The notes: generated from the sequence alone by a model not told the origin. Positions 34,838 to 47,198 are shown, counted from the first letter of the stretch. The stretch is DNA of 64,000 bases from Trichoplusia ni (GCF_003590095.1 NC_039482.1:4543657-4607656), one strand, 5' to 3'. Program-made: numbers and translations.

Positions 34838-35115
34838 ATGCTAAGGAGTTTTAACATTTTATGCGAAACGAAACGGAAGGGGTTGGTTCTCGCAACTCCC
34901 CTTCCTGTTTTTTTTTTCTCATATTTATGGCTGCAGCAAAAAGTAAGTCAAGAACATCCGTAATATAAAATAACATTTTTTTTATACGAAAAAGAATAAT
35001 GCAAACCATAATCGTACATATTCTTTGCCAACAATGTGAATTTATTTGCAAGTTCGCCAAGACATTTTTCTTGACTAGGAAAAAAATTGCAAAAGAGTTG
35101 TGCCAAAGTCTTGCA

Positions 35116-35134
35116 AAGTACCAGGAGCCCATAG
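35116..35134 (+). promoter_or_regulatory. TACCAGG motif site (strong)
   Basis: AAGTACCAGGAGCCCATAG. Confidence 0.5.
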
Positions 35135-35645
35135 GACGCAAGCGTTGTTTGCTAAACACTCAACTGTATGTACACAGTTGCGCGCTTCTATACTGTGGGT
35201 TGAACTCGAAGGGTGGAAGTGGGATGTTTCGATTTTTTTAGTTCATTGTGTGCGCACCTGCTTTTAGTGCTTATACCCTGGTCAAACTTTGCATATACTT
35301 ACGTACATGAATATGAAGTAATTTATTTTATAGAAAAGTAGGGGAGGCAAATTTATTTATTTATTTATTGATGTAATAACTACCTCTAATTTAATTTTGT
35401 CTACTTAATTATATTTTAATTTTACCCGGTAGAAGGTAGTATTCTAGTAGAGAAACTAATAATGTGGGAAATGAATATTATTTAACTCTTTTAATAACAA
35501 TAAATTGCAATAAAGTATGGAAAAATCGTGAGAATTTTGGGTAAAAAGACCATTTCTTAACTTTTTTATGAAAACTACATAATTCTCAAAAAGGATGGAA
35601 AAAAACAACGAACAATAAGCAAGGGTTAAATTGTATAACAATGAT

Positions 35646-35712
35646 TGTGACCTTTCATAAAATATTTCGCGACCTTTGACTTTTAAGAAAAAGTTCTTAA
35701 AAGAAGGGTCAT
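35646..35712. promoter_or_regulatory. nuclear-receptor-like half-site cluster
   Basis: TGACCTTT near 35647, a DR1-like CGACCTTTGACTTT near 35669-35682 (two departures from TGACCTTTGACCTT) and AGGGTCA near 35705. Confidence 0.3.
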
Positions 35713-37255
35713 TGATTCGTGCTCGTTAACATTATTCGTGAGAAATTGAACTCACCACACAATAGATGCAAAATTATTTAACCATTTCGATAAGTGGCTT
35801 ACATTTTTTGCTCAATTTAATCTTTTGTCGTATAATTTATTTACTATTGTAAAACTTTTTTGCTAGTCTTAAGGTCAATTATATTTTTTCGATTTAAGTA
35901 ATGCTTCAATTCTGTGTCTACTTTTTGAAATATTTTTTATCAATTTCTTGAATTATTTTTTTTGCGTTATTGGTAACCCCTGTGACCTTTAGCAAGAAAC
36001 TAAGCTTATTCGCTGCTTTTTTTGGTTTTTTATATTCCAGTTTTTTAAAATACGTCTTTAATAGTAACGTTTCCTTAAATTTATCAATCCTCAGAATTTT
36101 AAATCAACATCATTGATATTCCATCGACCAATATTTTAGTTCATTATACGAAAAACATAAAATTATTATAAAACGAAGTGATATTCGTGAGAGACGCGCG
36201 TGCGGTGTGCCACAAGGTCCTACTTGTAGTAAATATATTGTTTTATTGGCGTAGAGACCCGTCCGTCGCTTAGGCACTCGCTGGTTGACTATAAATTGTA
36301 TGCGTTTTAGATAATATTTTGATTATTAATGTTCTGTTTTTGACCTGTCGAAGTTGAATTCGTTTATTTTTATTTCAAAATTGTTTCGTCCTCATTAGCA
36401 TTCCAAACTGACAAATTAAGAAAAATATTTTTAACCCGTTGACAGTCTCCACTCACCATTTTCTTTGACATCACAATTAACAAGTTACAATAATATAACA
36501 ATAAACAACATTCATCGCATTCTTAAAACATTTTAAAACTGACAGACGGACAGGAAAACAATTTTCTGTATAAAAAAACACCGACAAATCCCAGTACATT
36601 ACGTTTGGCAGTACCAGGAGTGCATAGGAAGGCGGGACGTCGTTGACAGGTGATTGACATCTCACTCGCTTTAGGCCCGCCATGTTTATCTCATTGCTTT
36701 CTACCAACTTATACTTTCCTAGTGCCAAAACTTATGACGACTCTTTATTTAAGCCGTTAAAGTCGAGATTAATTTGGATTTAGTTATATTAACAGCATAA
36801 GAAACATTGTTGAACATCACTAATGTAATGAATGACTAACAAGACGGTACCAAACTAAATAGTGGCTAGAAACGGGCCAGCTGTGTCCGGTGACGGATTG
36901 CTTTAGTTTTAATTCTAAATGGGTACTAATTGAAAACTGTCCACCAGCGTGAAGATGTGTAAGGTGTTGTCTTGTCTAATTTGCATTAAAAAATACATCC
37001 CGGAGGAATGGAGAGAATTTCTGAAGCGAGATTAATCGCATTAGATAATGCAATACTTACTTGTTAGAGTTAATTATTTTTTTCTTCTTAATTTAACACG
37101 ATCACAATTTGATTTGCATTTTACTTGGTAAAGTTTTATTAACAGCCTCCAAGATGGTAAAACTTATGAGAACTTTACTGATTTTCGCTCATTTCTTTTT
37201 TACACTTACAAATGACACTCAATACTCCTTTATACCGATATATTAAAAAGAGCAA
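35713..37255. other. gene-free stretch
   Basis: AT-rich, with one TACCAGG site (36609). No coding exon or named element recognised. Confidence 0.4.
36609..36627 (+). promoter_or_regulatory. TACCAGG motif site (strong)
   Basis: CAGTACCAGGAGTGCATAG; AAGGCGGGACG follows. Confidence 0.5.
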
Positions 37256-37262
37256 TAAAATT

Positions 37263-37410
37263 TAAGGGTCGTTTCGAAAGGCCATCTAATTTTACACATG
37301 TTTTTATAAAAGGTCAATTGAACAATCAATAAAATTCATAAAGGGTCAATCATTGAAAGGGTTAACAAAAGACATTGATTTTGTAAAATCACAAAAAAAT
37401 GACCCTTTCT
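37263..37410. promoter_or_regulatory. cluster of RGGTCA-type half-sites
   Basis: AAGGGTCG, AAAGGTCAAT, AAGGGTCAAT, AAAGGGTTAAC and TGACCCTTT occur within about 145 bases. Confidence 0.3.
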
Positions 37411-37774
37411 ACAATTGCTGTCCATATTTCAAGTGAAACGTTGGCAGGTAATAAAAAAAAACACTTTTTGTACGTAACTTAAAACCACAATGCACATGCC
37501 GTATGATTTGTAAGAAAAATAATAAAAAAGCATTTTTTTTAACAATATTCCATGATTTCATGCGAAAATATCGAATTTCGTCTATTTTGAGTTTGCCTTG
37601 TTAAATTTTTCGGTGTGCTTTCGGTCGCCGATTTCGATTTTGGACATGTGGTTGTGATGTAGGTATACAGTACGAATGGATATTTTTGGAAAACAAGGAA
37701 ACGTCAATCTTGTTATATTTTTGAACTTTGTGACGGATGTTTAAGGACATTTTAGTCAAAGACACGGTAACGCT

Positions 37775-37945
37775 TTTTTAGAGTTCCGTACAACGGAACC
37801 CAATAAGGCTCCGCTGAATCTCATAAAATATAGCTTGATACTTTCAATTTTAATTATCACCGATGAGATATTTTTTTACCTTCAAAAGCCACTTTAACAG
37901 CAAATAATAAAAATAAACGTTGAGGTTAAGCAATGTTTGGTATGG
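37775..37945 (+). repeat. dispersed repeat (AGTTCCGTACAACGGAACCC type)
   Basis: Begins AGAGTTCCGTACAACGGAAC, then AAGGCTCCGCTGAATCTC. The far end AATAAACGTTGAGGTTAAGC also has a counterpart after the 27630 copy (AAACCAAGGTTAAGCGAGC). Confidence 0.55.
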
Positions 37946-38424
37946 ATATACATTTGATGGGTGACACTTGCTTTCTTTTATCTTTAGCTTTTGTACGGAC
38001 CGTTAGTGTCTCAACTCGAGTCTGCATATTGTCCAAAACTATTAATTCAAAAATTTAAAGTGTTTTCAAATAATTAATGAGATTAAAAATAACTTCTTCC
38101 AATAACTCCAACATGCTACAAGTAAGAGCTATTCTCGAAACATTTGGCCTCAAGTATCGGGTTCCAAAATATTATTCGTGTCACAGGAAGGGTTAGGTAC
38201 TCTCACCAAGACGTCAAGATAAACATTCAAGAAGATCCCAAGAGCGTATACGTTAGTATTTGAGGAATTAAATATGTGTAGTATTTGGATATTTCTAATG
38301 AGGAGCTCGTGGCTAAACTGCAACTGCACAAGTTGATCGATAACTTTTTAAGCGACACTTGATACGGTCTGTTTGTGGATGGGTGACCATCTATGTCATA
38401 ACGAAGTAAATTGTTTGTCCCGGC

Positions 38425-38734
38425 TGTTGTTTACATGATGATGATGATGTCCACCTAGACGTTTCCGTCGACAGCGACACCCTGGCATATACTGGCAGCT
38501 TGGTTTCGATCATGTGCTCGTGTATGACTTGCGAAACCAAACTTGGTCTTGAACACGCGGTCACAAGTAGCGCAGTAGAGTTGTCCTTGCGCATTGTAGG
38601 TGTAATTGTAGGAGAGCTTGGGACGGGATTTTCGGAGCTCGCGTTTGGAGTCTAGGTTTTCACGACGCCGCTGTTCAAAGTCTTGTATGCTCTGATAAAC
38701 AGCTCTTCGCCAGCTCTTCGCTTGTTGTTTACAT
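38425..38734 (-). mobile_element. 5'-truncated RTE-type LINE with 12-bp target duplication
   Basis: TGTTGTTTACAT occurs at 38425-38436 and again at 38723-38734, enclosing 286 bp. On the minus strand the insert is 5'-truncated inside the ORF, passes the stop codon and ends almost at once in (ATC)n next to the duplication. This is a textbook target-primed insertion. Confidence 0.85.
38455..38721 (-). pseudogene. C-terminal end of RTE-type LINE polyprotein with zinc finger
   Basis: The frame is open through the whole insert to TAG at 38457-38455 (88 residues), and truncated at its N-terminus. It starts AKSWRRAVYQSIQDFEQRRRENL, the usual basic tail after reverse transcriptase, and ends with one C2H2-like finger, YCATCDRVFKTKFGFASHTR-AH (C-x2-C ... 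H-x3-H), typical of these LINE tails. It lacks the reverse transcriptase and endonuclease, so it cannot move on its own. Confidence 0.7.
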
Positions 38735-38753
38735 AATAATATCTTTGACAGTC

Positions 38754-38942
38754 GTTACAGCCGTTACAGGTAGTCGGAAGCAAGAAAGTCTGACAACCAG
38801 TCTGAATAAGGGGCATCGTATTGTCCAGATGACTGGGTTGAGGAAGTCGGATAGGCAGTCGCTCCTTGTAAAATACTGGTACTTAGCTGAATCCGGTTAG
38901 ACTGGGAGCCGAAAACGACATACTTGGGAAAAGGTTACGATT
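38754..38942 (+). repeat. noctuid-type dispersed repeat, long copy
   Basis: Contains GTCTGACAACCAGTCTGAAT, AAGGGGCATCG, GATAGGCAGTCGCTCCTTGT, TGGTACTTAGCTGAATCCGG, TTAGACTGGGAGCCGA and TACTTGGGAAAAGGTTACG, in the order I know from many noctuid intergenic sequences. It is the best single pointer to a noctuid-like source. Confidence 0.65.
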
Positions 38943-41900
38943 AGGGTATTTGTTCAAAATATAAATTCAAGGGATAACTTGAAGGGTGGAAGCCCGGTCT
39001 TTCTTAAAGTCGTACGCGAATCGTCGAGATTTTATCCTTAAATGTGACGTGATCTTCCAGGCCCCTCTGACCTATGAGAGAACAGACATATACGGTCCAA
39101 TTTACATACACATCGATCGAAACCGCGACACGTTGCGCTCAGTGGGTTTAGAGTGGTGGCCGATCGACTAATCATGCAGTAAAAAAAAACTATTTATCAC
39201 ATATTTGATTTTACTAAGAGCATCAAAACATTAATCAACAAAGCAAGTGCCTACACCCACTTGCTAAAAAAAACTAAAACACCAATCATCACCCGACACC
39301 TACCCATCCTTTTCCATGCCTCGGCATTCTGCTTAACCGTTAACAGAAGGCTGTTTATCAAACATACAAGCGTTATCAGTGTTCGGATCAACGGTTCGTC
39401 AAGACACGGATCGCACACGAGACAAAAAGTCTCTCCGTTGAAACAAAAGTGTAGAATGACGGGCACTGTGTATTGAGGTGTAAAGGAATATTTTAAACCT
39501 TTCCGTTTAATTTTAAAGAAGGTTTTTGGTGATTTTGTAGCATTGTTATTAAATCATATGTTTCATATATTAAGGAAAATTTTAATAAAAATCGTTTTCT
39601 TCTAATAGAAGAATTGGAGAAAAAACGCATAACGTTTTTATTTTCCATGAAGTAAAAGCATTGAAAACTTTCGGTTTTTGGTTTTCGGATTTCGGTTTTT
39701 TTAATAGCTATATCGCTATATATAAGGCATCGAAAACTCAGCTGTTAACATCAGATTTAATTAAATTTCACAATGAATTTATTATGTTTATTTTGCAGTA
39801 TTTTAAATTCTGAAAACATCTTAGTATTTTTTTCTTGAAGACTAGACAGCTAATAACCCATACACAAAAACGTAAATTCAAAATACACATCACTAACACT
39901 TCGTTTCACTTAAAAGTCAACAAGTTGAAATTGTTAAGTAACACGGCATTGCATTATCATCGCCTTCGCCTCTAGATAAAATAAAAAAAAAAGAAAATTA
40001 AAAAGTAAAGTTAGGTCGCGAGCCGCGCCATACTGTCTGGTGTCACGTTTCCTCTATATTATGTTACAACGACGGGCTTTATAAAAAATATATAATTTTC
40101 TTTATTGAAATATCTTGTTAGTGGCCACACTTAATGGTTTGTTTTATTATAAAAATATCATTTTATATTTACGATATTTTTTTCGGGAATTCATGTTGGT
40201 GCGTCATTTTTGGATTTTATGAGGAAAAGAAAATTGTCGATGTACAGTTGCTGGTTAATAATGATTGCTTTGTGAATTTCAAAGTTGAATCAATTTAATT
40301 GAATTAATCAAGGAAACCTTCGTTAATATAGGTTTTCATACATTATTTATTATCTTATTAATATAATTATGAAGTAGATAACTCATGACATAAATGCTTG
40401 TCTAATATACTCGTAATTGATAAATGTTAATCAATTATTTCAATATTCATTTATATCAGAAAGCATTAAAAACTTGACAAAAAGTTCTTTGTTTTCATAA
40501 TACTTCGAAGAGTTCGGTTTGTTTTCTATCTACAGGGTTGTGAATTTGATTTGTGACCATACGTATTATGTATGTATCTTGATTCGACCCATTACATCTG
40601 AAAAACAATCTCTTTTCAACCGCCTTGAAAAAGGCGGAGGTTCTTAATTCGTTGGTAGGTACGGATTCACCGGTTTTGCTGATCATTTCTTCATAAACGT
40701 GAAATAGCTCTCATTTGGTTCCTTGACAAATTCAATAGTTTTGCTCTTTAAGTTTTTGTTTGAAGTAGGTTGTTTTTGTTGATAGTTTTTTGAACATTGT
40801 AGTGAACATTTTCAGTAGCTTGTTCAATGCTTATCGATTTGATAATAGTTCTAAAAATTGTGATAATTACCTTTTTTTCTTAAACTTTTCGATTATTAAC
40901 TTTTTTCGTTAACTGAAAGTAACAAGTTTATTACTTTTTACATGAAGTTATAAACTGTACTTTCCTGTCATGCGTTTAATTAATCGCTCTTTGTAGTCTG
41001 AAAACCAAACAAAATAATTAGCAGCAGCAACTTAACTAAACGATGACGTCATTTATTTTATTTATAATTTAATGGATTAAATAAAAATATTGCTGAATTA
41101 AAAATGATAACAATAAAATATTTCCAATTAATTCTGCATGTACCAGGCGGTCATAAGTTGGTAGTAGTTCTGCTAATCTGAGTCAGCATTGTGGTTGTGT
41201 CGACGCGAGCGGCGCGCGGCTGCAGCGGCGCCTGCCCGCCGCGGCGCCGCGGTGTCAGCTAACGCCTTTGTATTTATTACACCCTAGTACATTATTATTC
41301 GTTTGTATTATTTAATAATTATTCGGGTTTATCCGGGAGTAAACTTGTTTAATTTAGTTTATTGGACGTAATTACTGAATTTACAAGCAACTTTAAGTTA
41401 ATGGTTGGTTATAAAATGATAATTCAAGGAATAGGTATCAAGTGTTAGGGAAATTGTATTGATTAATTATCTTAATTGTTACGATTTACAAGTAGGAAAA
41501 GCTTAAAATAGATCAACCTCCATAGATACCGTTTTCCTACTTACCAAATCGTGAAGTAAAATCATCATACACACTTATAAAAGGAAGGAGTAAAACGTAT
41601 GTTTTCGATAACATTTTTCATACTTACATCACAGCTGCCCATGCGCCGCCATATTTGTTTTGAAAAAATAAAGTAAAATATGCAAAAATGTGTTTATCAT
41701 GGCACTGCAAGTGAAATCCGACACCTTGTAGTAATTCCGAGAATAGTATTGTTTATCAAGTCCCCTTAGCTTTAATGTGCCGACCAATAACCCACTTTTG
41801 CAATAGTTTACATACAAATTATGTATTTGTAAAAATATAACCCTGACAATGGCGATTTGATGACGCGAAAGTAGTGTAGATGAGATTGAGAACAGAGTGG

Positions 41901-42895
41901 ACATTATTTACTTAGATGTTGCCTACGACATGGTATGAAAGTCATGGAAGACTGTTGTTATTGTAGGTCTTCTTAAGTATTTCTATGATTAGTCGAGGAA
42001 AACAAAAGAATCACAACAAAAGTTTGCAGTGTTAGATCTCTCATCAACATTATAATGATTAAGTCTCCATTTCTTTATCTAGATGAAACAAAGGCCTCTC
42101 AAAGCTAGTCAAAGGCCTCTCTCTTGCCTTTCAAACATTTCTATCTTCCGCGACATACCCTCTTGATATTTGACTATTTATCACCACCTTCAACGCGGTC
42201 GACCTTTTCGAAAATTTCCTTCCTCTGCCATCAAGTCCTAGTCTCCTTCCTCTCAAAACTCCATGGTAGAGGATACACTTGATATATTAGGAGTTGAGGA
42301 GTTGGAAATTGCACTACATGGAGCAACGTTGCATCTACAAGGTGATTTTATGAGAAACTCTAATTAAACAATCGAAAAGCATTACACAAACCTATCTTAC
42401 GCTACATTAGCATATGTCATAGTTACCTTACATACATTCCCATCATCAATCACTTAATCTTTGGCACAAAATCGCTTGTACTTGCAGTGGCGATATTTTA
42501 GCGCGGTCAGCGTTAACCGTGGGAACAAGTTTGTTATCTTGCCTTCCTTGTAACTAGGCTTTTTCTTTGTTTTATAAGAAACTTGAATTGACATGTTTTT
42601 TTATTTATTAATACATGTATACTTTACTTGAGTATAGGAAGTAAATTTCAACATAATCAGATACTTACAGAATGATGTTTAACTAGTTTATCACATAGGA
42701 AAAGAAATGCTTTTCTGGATTCAGAAATCACCTTTTGCTGGGTGATACCAGGAATTTTCTCGCTATTATCGAGATGAATAGCGAATGACTTCAAACCACG
42801 CTAAAGGCAGAAGTGCATACCGCACTCTCGCCGACTAACAACACCCTAAAAACACTTCTACTGCTTGAGGTACAGTCACGGTATCATATGTAATC
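38943..42895. other. gene-free stretch
   Basis: AT-rich. A CpG-rich islet (41198-41262: GTCGACGCGAGCGGCGCG, GGCTGCAGCGGCGCCTGC, CCGCGGCGCCGCGG) lies beside the motif site at 41139. A copy of the AAGGCGGAGGTTCTTAATTCG repeat is near 40620. No exon recognised. Confidence 0.4.
41139..41157 (+). promoter_or_regulatory. TACCAGG motif site (strong)
   Basis: TGTACCAGGCGGTCATAAG, 40 bases before the CpG islet. Confidence 0.5.
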
Positions 42896-42897
42896 GA

Positions 42898-43072
42898 TGT
42901 CGGTTATATCGCGTTTCCAAGAGAACTCTTTAAAAGTCCGGGATAAAAACTATCCTATGTTCTTTCTCAAGGCCATCTCTATATCTGTACCAAATTTTAT
43001 TAAAATCAGTTCAGTGGTTTAGACGTGAAAGCGCAACAGACAGACAGACAGAGTTACTTTCGCATTTATAAT
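42898..43072 (-). mobile_element. Helitron lacking its 3' terminus
   Basis: The interior matches the 30481-30691 type (CAGACAGACAGAGTTACTTT, GTTTCCAAGAGAACTC and others on the plus strand), but the CTAG end with hairpin is missing at 42898. Confidence 0.7.
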
Positions 43073-43319
43073 ATAAATAGTAAGCAGGGATAAGTAGGGA
43101 CTAAACCGCTACTTTGACAAATCAGTAGTTTATAGAAACCAACGATTAAGACTAGAAATCAAATTCCCATATTGTGTTGTTGATCTTCGTCTAACCGACT
43201 GGATGTTAATTTTAATTTTGAAAAATAATAATTAAACTAAAAAATCTCTATTACCCCTCCCCTCTCAAAGGATAAACAAAATGATCAAATTAATTAATTT
43301 AAACATTCCCGACACTCAT

Positions 43320-43338
43320 ACGTACCAGGGTACCATAA
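43320..43338 (+). promoter_or_regulatory. TACCAGG motif site (strong)
   Basis: ACGTACCAGGGTACCATAA. Confidence 0.45.
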
Positions 43339-43714
43339 AACTCAGCATACAGTAGGCTTTTCTCATCGATAATTAACCATAGACCGGTCACGGGCAGCCG
43401 AGCGGACGCCCGTCATACACCGTCAAACCACAATAGCTCAGATGCTTACATTCTGGGAGCACAGCTATGGGTTCTTCAAACAGGACGAGGAAACTGGCTT
43501 TGGAACTATACGCTACAAAAATGAACCTTAGTCCCTTGTAAAAGGGAGTTGTCTTGATGCAGTTTGTTAACTGTTTTGTATTATAGGTATCTACTTACTC
43601 AGTGATCAGTCTGATCCCGTCTATGTATTGGATGAAACGAAGTTTTAAAATAGTTTGAAAAAAATCTGTTTGTAAAAAATCCAGGTAAAAAACTAGATGT
43701 GTAACAAGTTTCGA

Positions 43715-43804
43715 CTAAGTCCGTTAAATGGTTTTAGGGTGCAAGAGTAACAAACAACCATGATCCATGCATAGAAAGTATCACATTTATAATATTAGTA
43801 GGAT
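43715..43804 (-). mobile_element. Helitron 5' end fragment
   Basis: On the plus strand it ends CACATTTATAATATTAGTAG GAT, the complement of a Helitron 5' terminus, preceded by GGTTTTAGGGTGCAAGAGTA. Confidence 0.55.
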
Positions 43805-44049
43805 AGAAACATTTTTTCTTCCGACAACTACTAACCAAAGGTAAAACATCAAGCTTATAGAAAAACCTGAAATATAGTGAACACACAAAGACTGTGTCTC
43901 TATTCGCTTCTGAAAAAAAGACTAAGTATTTAACAGATTACGAATTAGTAGGATTCATATTATTTTTTATTTGGCCAGAATCGGGTCGACAGACAAAATC
44001 AAGTCCTCAAAACGGCGTAACGTCATGATTAAGGACTCTTGTTTTGTCC

Positions 44050-44323
44050 GAAACTAGTGTGTAACCGGCTTGTGAAAGTATCTCTGTCTGTTTGTCTCGC
44101 TTTCACGTCAAAAATACTGAAACAATTGCAATGATAAAAGGTCTGTAAGGATAGGTAATGAGCGGTCAAAGTTTTTGTGAAACTTTTTTTGAATAGACTA
44201 CGGCTTTCAAATTTTACTAAAATATTGTTCATTTAAGTCAACGAAGAAGTAACTCTGTTTGTTCGTCTGTCTGTCTTTCTGTGAACTAAAATCCACGCAG
44301 ACGGAGTCGCGGGCAACAGCTAG
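44050..44323 (+). mobile_element. two adjoining Helitron fragments
   Basis: CTGTCTGTTTGTCTCGCTTT near 44088 belongs to one copy. A second ends at 44323 with GTCGCGGGCAACAGCTAG followed by T. Confidence 0.5.
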
Positions 44324-44559
44324 TGATAAAATAAAAAGTATTTATTTAGCTCGTTACCTACTTATCAATGGATTGAATAGCCATGTGTGTGTGACGTCAA
44401 TGTCGATGACATATTTTAAAACAGTGTGACAGCATTCTGCGTATCGTATGACAATACACAACTAATTCTGGATTTATTGCTAGATATCAACAAAATATGA
44501 ATGTTTTTGGAATATTGTGTTTTTTGTTTACTAGATAAAATTGTATTTTGTAGTATTGT

Positions 44560-44680
44560 AGTTCCGTGCTCGAAGGGTAAGAGAGGGACAATAGTACTGA
44601 GGCACCACTGTTTGTCTGTTTGTAAGTCGGTCTGAACCGGGCTGTATCTCATGAACTGTGATGGTTAGATTTTTAAAATT
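44560..44680 (+). repeat. dispersed repeat (TAGTTCCGTGCTCGAAGGGT type)
   Basis: TAGTTCCGTGCTCGAAGGGT, CACTGTTTGTCTGTTTGTAA and GCTGTATCTCATGAACTGTGA. Confidence 0.5.
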
Positions 44681-45102
44681 ATTAAGTACCAATAATATAT
44701 TAGGTACAGTCTCCAATATAACAACATATATTTACATTTTAATTCTGGTGTCACTAAAATTCAGGCATTAGGACATGCAGGGTTTTTGGTTTGAAAGACT
44801 TCCGAATGGACCGAAATAGTCCATACAAATAGGAAAAATTTGATTTAAACGTACATACTTACAAGTAACACAAAAGTAAAATCGAGTTTGAACAACATTC
44901 ATAAAACAATCAAACAATACATTTTATTTATCACATATTTATTTATTATTTCTCAAACCCATCGGCCACACATCGTCCCGAGGGAGCTCATTGGTCTCCT
45001 ATCCTATTTGTCAGCATTAATATAAATTTTATGTATTCAGTGTAACCCCACACCGTTTGTAGCGAGAATAAATTAAATCGCGCCGAGTTTTATCGCGCAA
45101 AC

Positions 45103-45118
45103 GATGTAGGTGGCGCCT
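45103..45118 (+). promoter_or_regulatory. insect CTCF-like core
   Basis: GATGTAGGTGGCGCC: the right half matches the CTCF core AGGTGGCGC, while the CCA half is not conserved. A decamer array follows directly. Confidence 0.35.
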
Positions 45119-45127
45119 TCGTTGTTT

Positions 45128-45197
45128 AGATATGCGTAGATATGCGACGATATGCGGAGTTATGTGTAGATGCATGTAGATATGTATGTAAATGTGT
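45128..45197 (+). repeat. tandem array of seven 10-bp units
   Basis: Starts AGATATGCGTAGATATGCGA and decays rightwards (CGATATGCGG, AGTTATGTGT, AGATGCATGT, AGATATGTAT, GTAAATGTGT). Confidence 0.75.
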
Positions 45198-45370
45198 GAT
45201 AAACTTGTAATGAGCTGGTGGAGCGACGAAGGTGGTCGTGAGCATTTGTTTTTATAGTTCCGTAGCTAAAGGGTGCAAACGGATTGCCTACAATTATTAA
45301 AGCGCCGGGCACTTTCCGTCTGACAGCACGCTGTACCTACCTCATAAACTGTTTTAGCTAAGCAGTTAAG

Positions 45371-47109
45371 AATTCTTCACTCATGACGTATGATGTATTA
45401 AAACAATAATAAAGAAGTCACCTCGACCCCGCTCGAGGCCCGGCCTCTGCTCATATTCATACTTTTTATAAGATAAAAAAATCGTTATGACGGAAAATTT
45501 CTTTTCAACGCCGATAAAGAAGTTTCACTTCAAAAAAGTTGATCAATTAAAAAAAAATAATCTTTAACCTTTGCATGACACACAACCTAAACAAATGCAT
45601 TATGAGAGTGAATTTATATAACTACCTAGTTTAAAATAGTGAGAAGTTATTAAAAGTATGTAATAACAAACCCCGATCTTGCCAGAAAAGTATTGGGCAC
45701 AATTTCAAACTCTTTGGTAGTCCACCAGAAAACAAATGGCATGTAAAAGTCACATTCGAACTTGCCCTTGTAAAATATGTTTTAAATCTGACAGTCAATA
45801 CAAAATACTTGATAAAAAAAAATCACATTAATGCGACACCGATCTTCGTTCATTTGTTATGCATTCTTGGATACACAAAGCACTGTTTTGATAGAAACTA
45901 GAATTTCCATTTGATTTATAGTTCCTTGGATTAATAAGACACCATAATATAAAAATGTCATTTTTTGGAATACTAAGACACCAATAGTGTACAAACAGCT
46001 CAATATTAATAAACGATTAAAAGAATTTCTATAATGATATAGGTAATTTGGAAAATGAATTAAAGACTAAACAAATGTCTATTTTCAAAGCAATTTATAA
46101 ATATACACGTCATTACTGTATTCTTTTCTATATAAACAAAAATATGAATTTACCAACAAATAAATACTCTAAAATAATTCAATTTATATATATGACAAAC
46201 AAGTGTCGAAGATTAATACATTCTGATGGCAATAGAGGGTTGTAAATCCAAGAATAAAACTGATTGACCCTGACAAATCTATCGGTGGTGAAGTTTACCC
46301 CAGGGATGAATAGACGCGTGAATCCAATATGGCGAATTAATTTAAGGGAAAGCATATTTTATCGCGTCCCTTTTAATTCTGGCATTCCATTTCTCTATCG
46401 GCTCCTGGCTTTTTTTTTTATACTAAATAGTGAATAGCAACAGACTTACAGAAAAAAACCTTATTGCGTATTTTTTTTAAATTACATTTTTATTATCTAT
46501 CTATTCTTGAAGGAGGTTCTCATTTCAGCTATACTGTGTTTATTTTTTTAAGTTTATTTAAACTGATTTTTTTTTTAATTTAACGTGAATTTACTCTTCT
46601 TTTTTATCCTATAGTTTAGTTAAATGCACCAGTCATATGTTTTTGTCGTTAAAAATATTAGAATTAAAAAAAAATCCTATTTACTCAAAACCAGCTCTAA
46701 ACGTGTTACCCTTGCCGTTAACATTTTAGCATAACATGCCAATTAGATAAAGCAATTTAGAGAAAATAAAAACATGTGTACTCGTTAATGCTAATTTTAA
46801 CAGTCATATTCACATAATGGGTGTATGGTTACAATGTTACAAAGCGACGAATAAAATTGATAAGAACGGTGACAAATCGGCGGGCGTACACCCTCGGGAC
46901 AGTGCTGCACTGGCGCGGTTGATGAGAAATGTAACCGTGTATGTAGCATTTTATGATGACGGATTTTGTATAGAATTATTTCTACAAGATATGTTATGAT
47001 TTATACCTGCCACGTTTTTTACACATTTCCCATTGTATCTTCGCTAATATAAGTTGCAGCGTGATGGTATATAGCCTAAAATCTTCCTCGATGAATGGTC
47101 TATTCAACA
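45371..47109. other. gene-free stretch
   Basis: AT-rich with poly-A/T runs; no supported coding frame. One moderate TACCAGG site at 46394. Confidence 0.4.
46394..46411 (-). promoter_or_regulatory. TACCAGG motif site (moderate)
   Basis: AAGCCAGGAGCCGATAGA. Confidence 0.35.
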
Positions 47110-47198
47110 AAAAAAGATTTTTTCAATTTAAACCAGTTGTCCTGAGATGAGCGCGTTCAAACAAACAAACTCTTCGGCTTTACATATTAGTGTAGATA
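47110..47198 (-). mobile_element. Helitron 5' fragment
   Basis: On the plus strand it ends AAACTCTTCGGCTTTACATA TTAGTGTAGAT, the complement of the 5' start seen at 3997. Confidence 0.5.

Larger units (their letters stand above)
32925..35640. other. gene-free stretch rich in motif sites
   Basis: No coding exon recognised. It holds a CTCF-like core (33349-33368), four TACCAGG sites (33448, 34283, 34820, 35116) and a GC islet at 34280-34375 that also contains GGGCGCCACAG. Confidence 0.5.
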
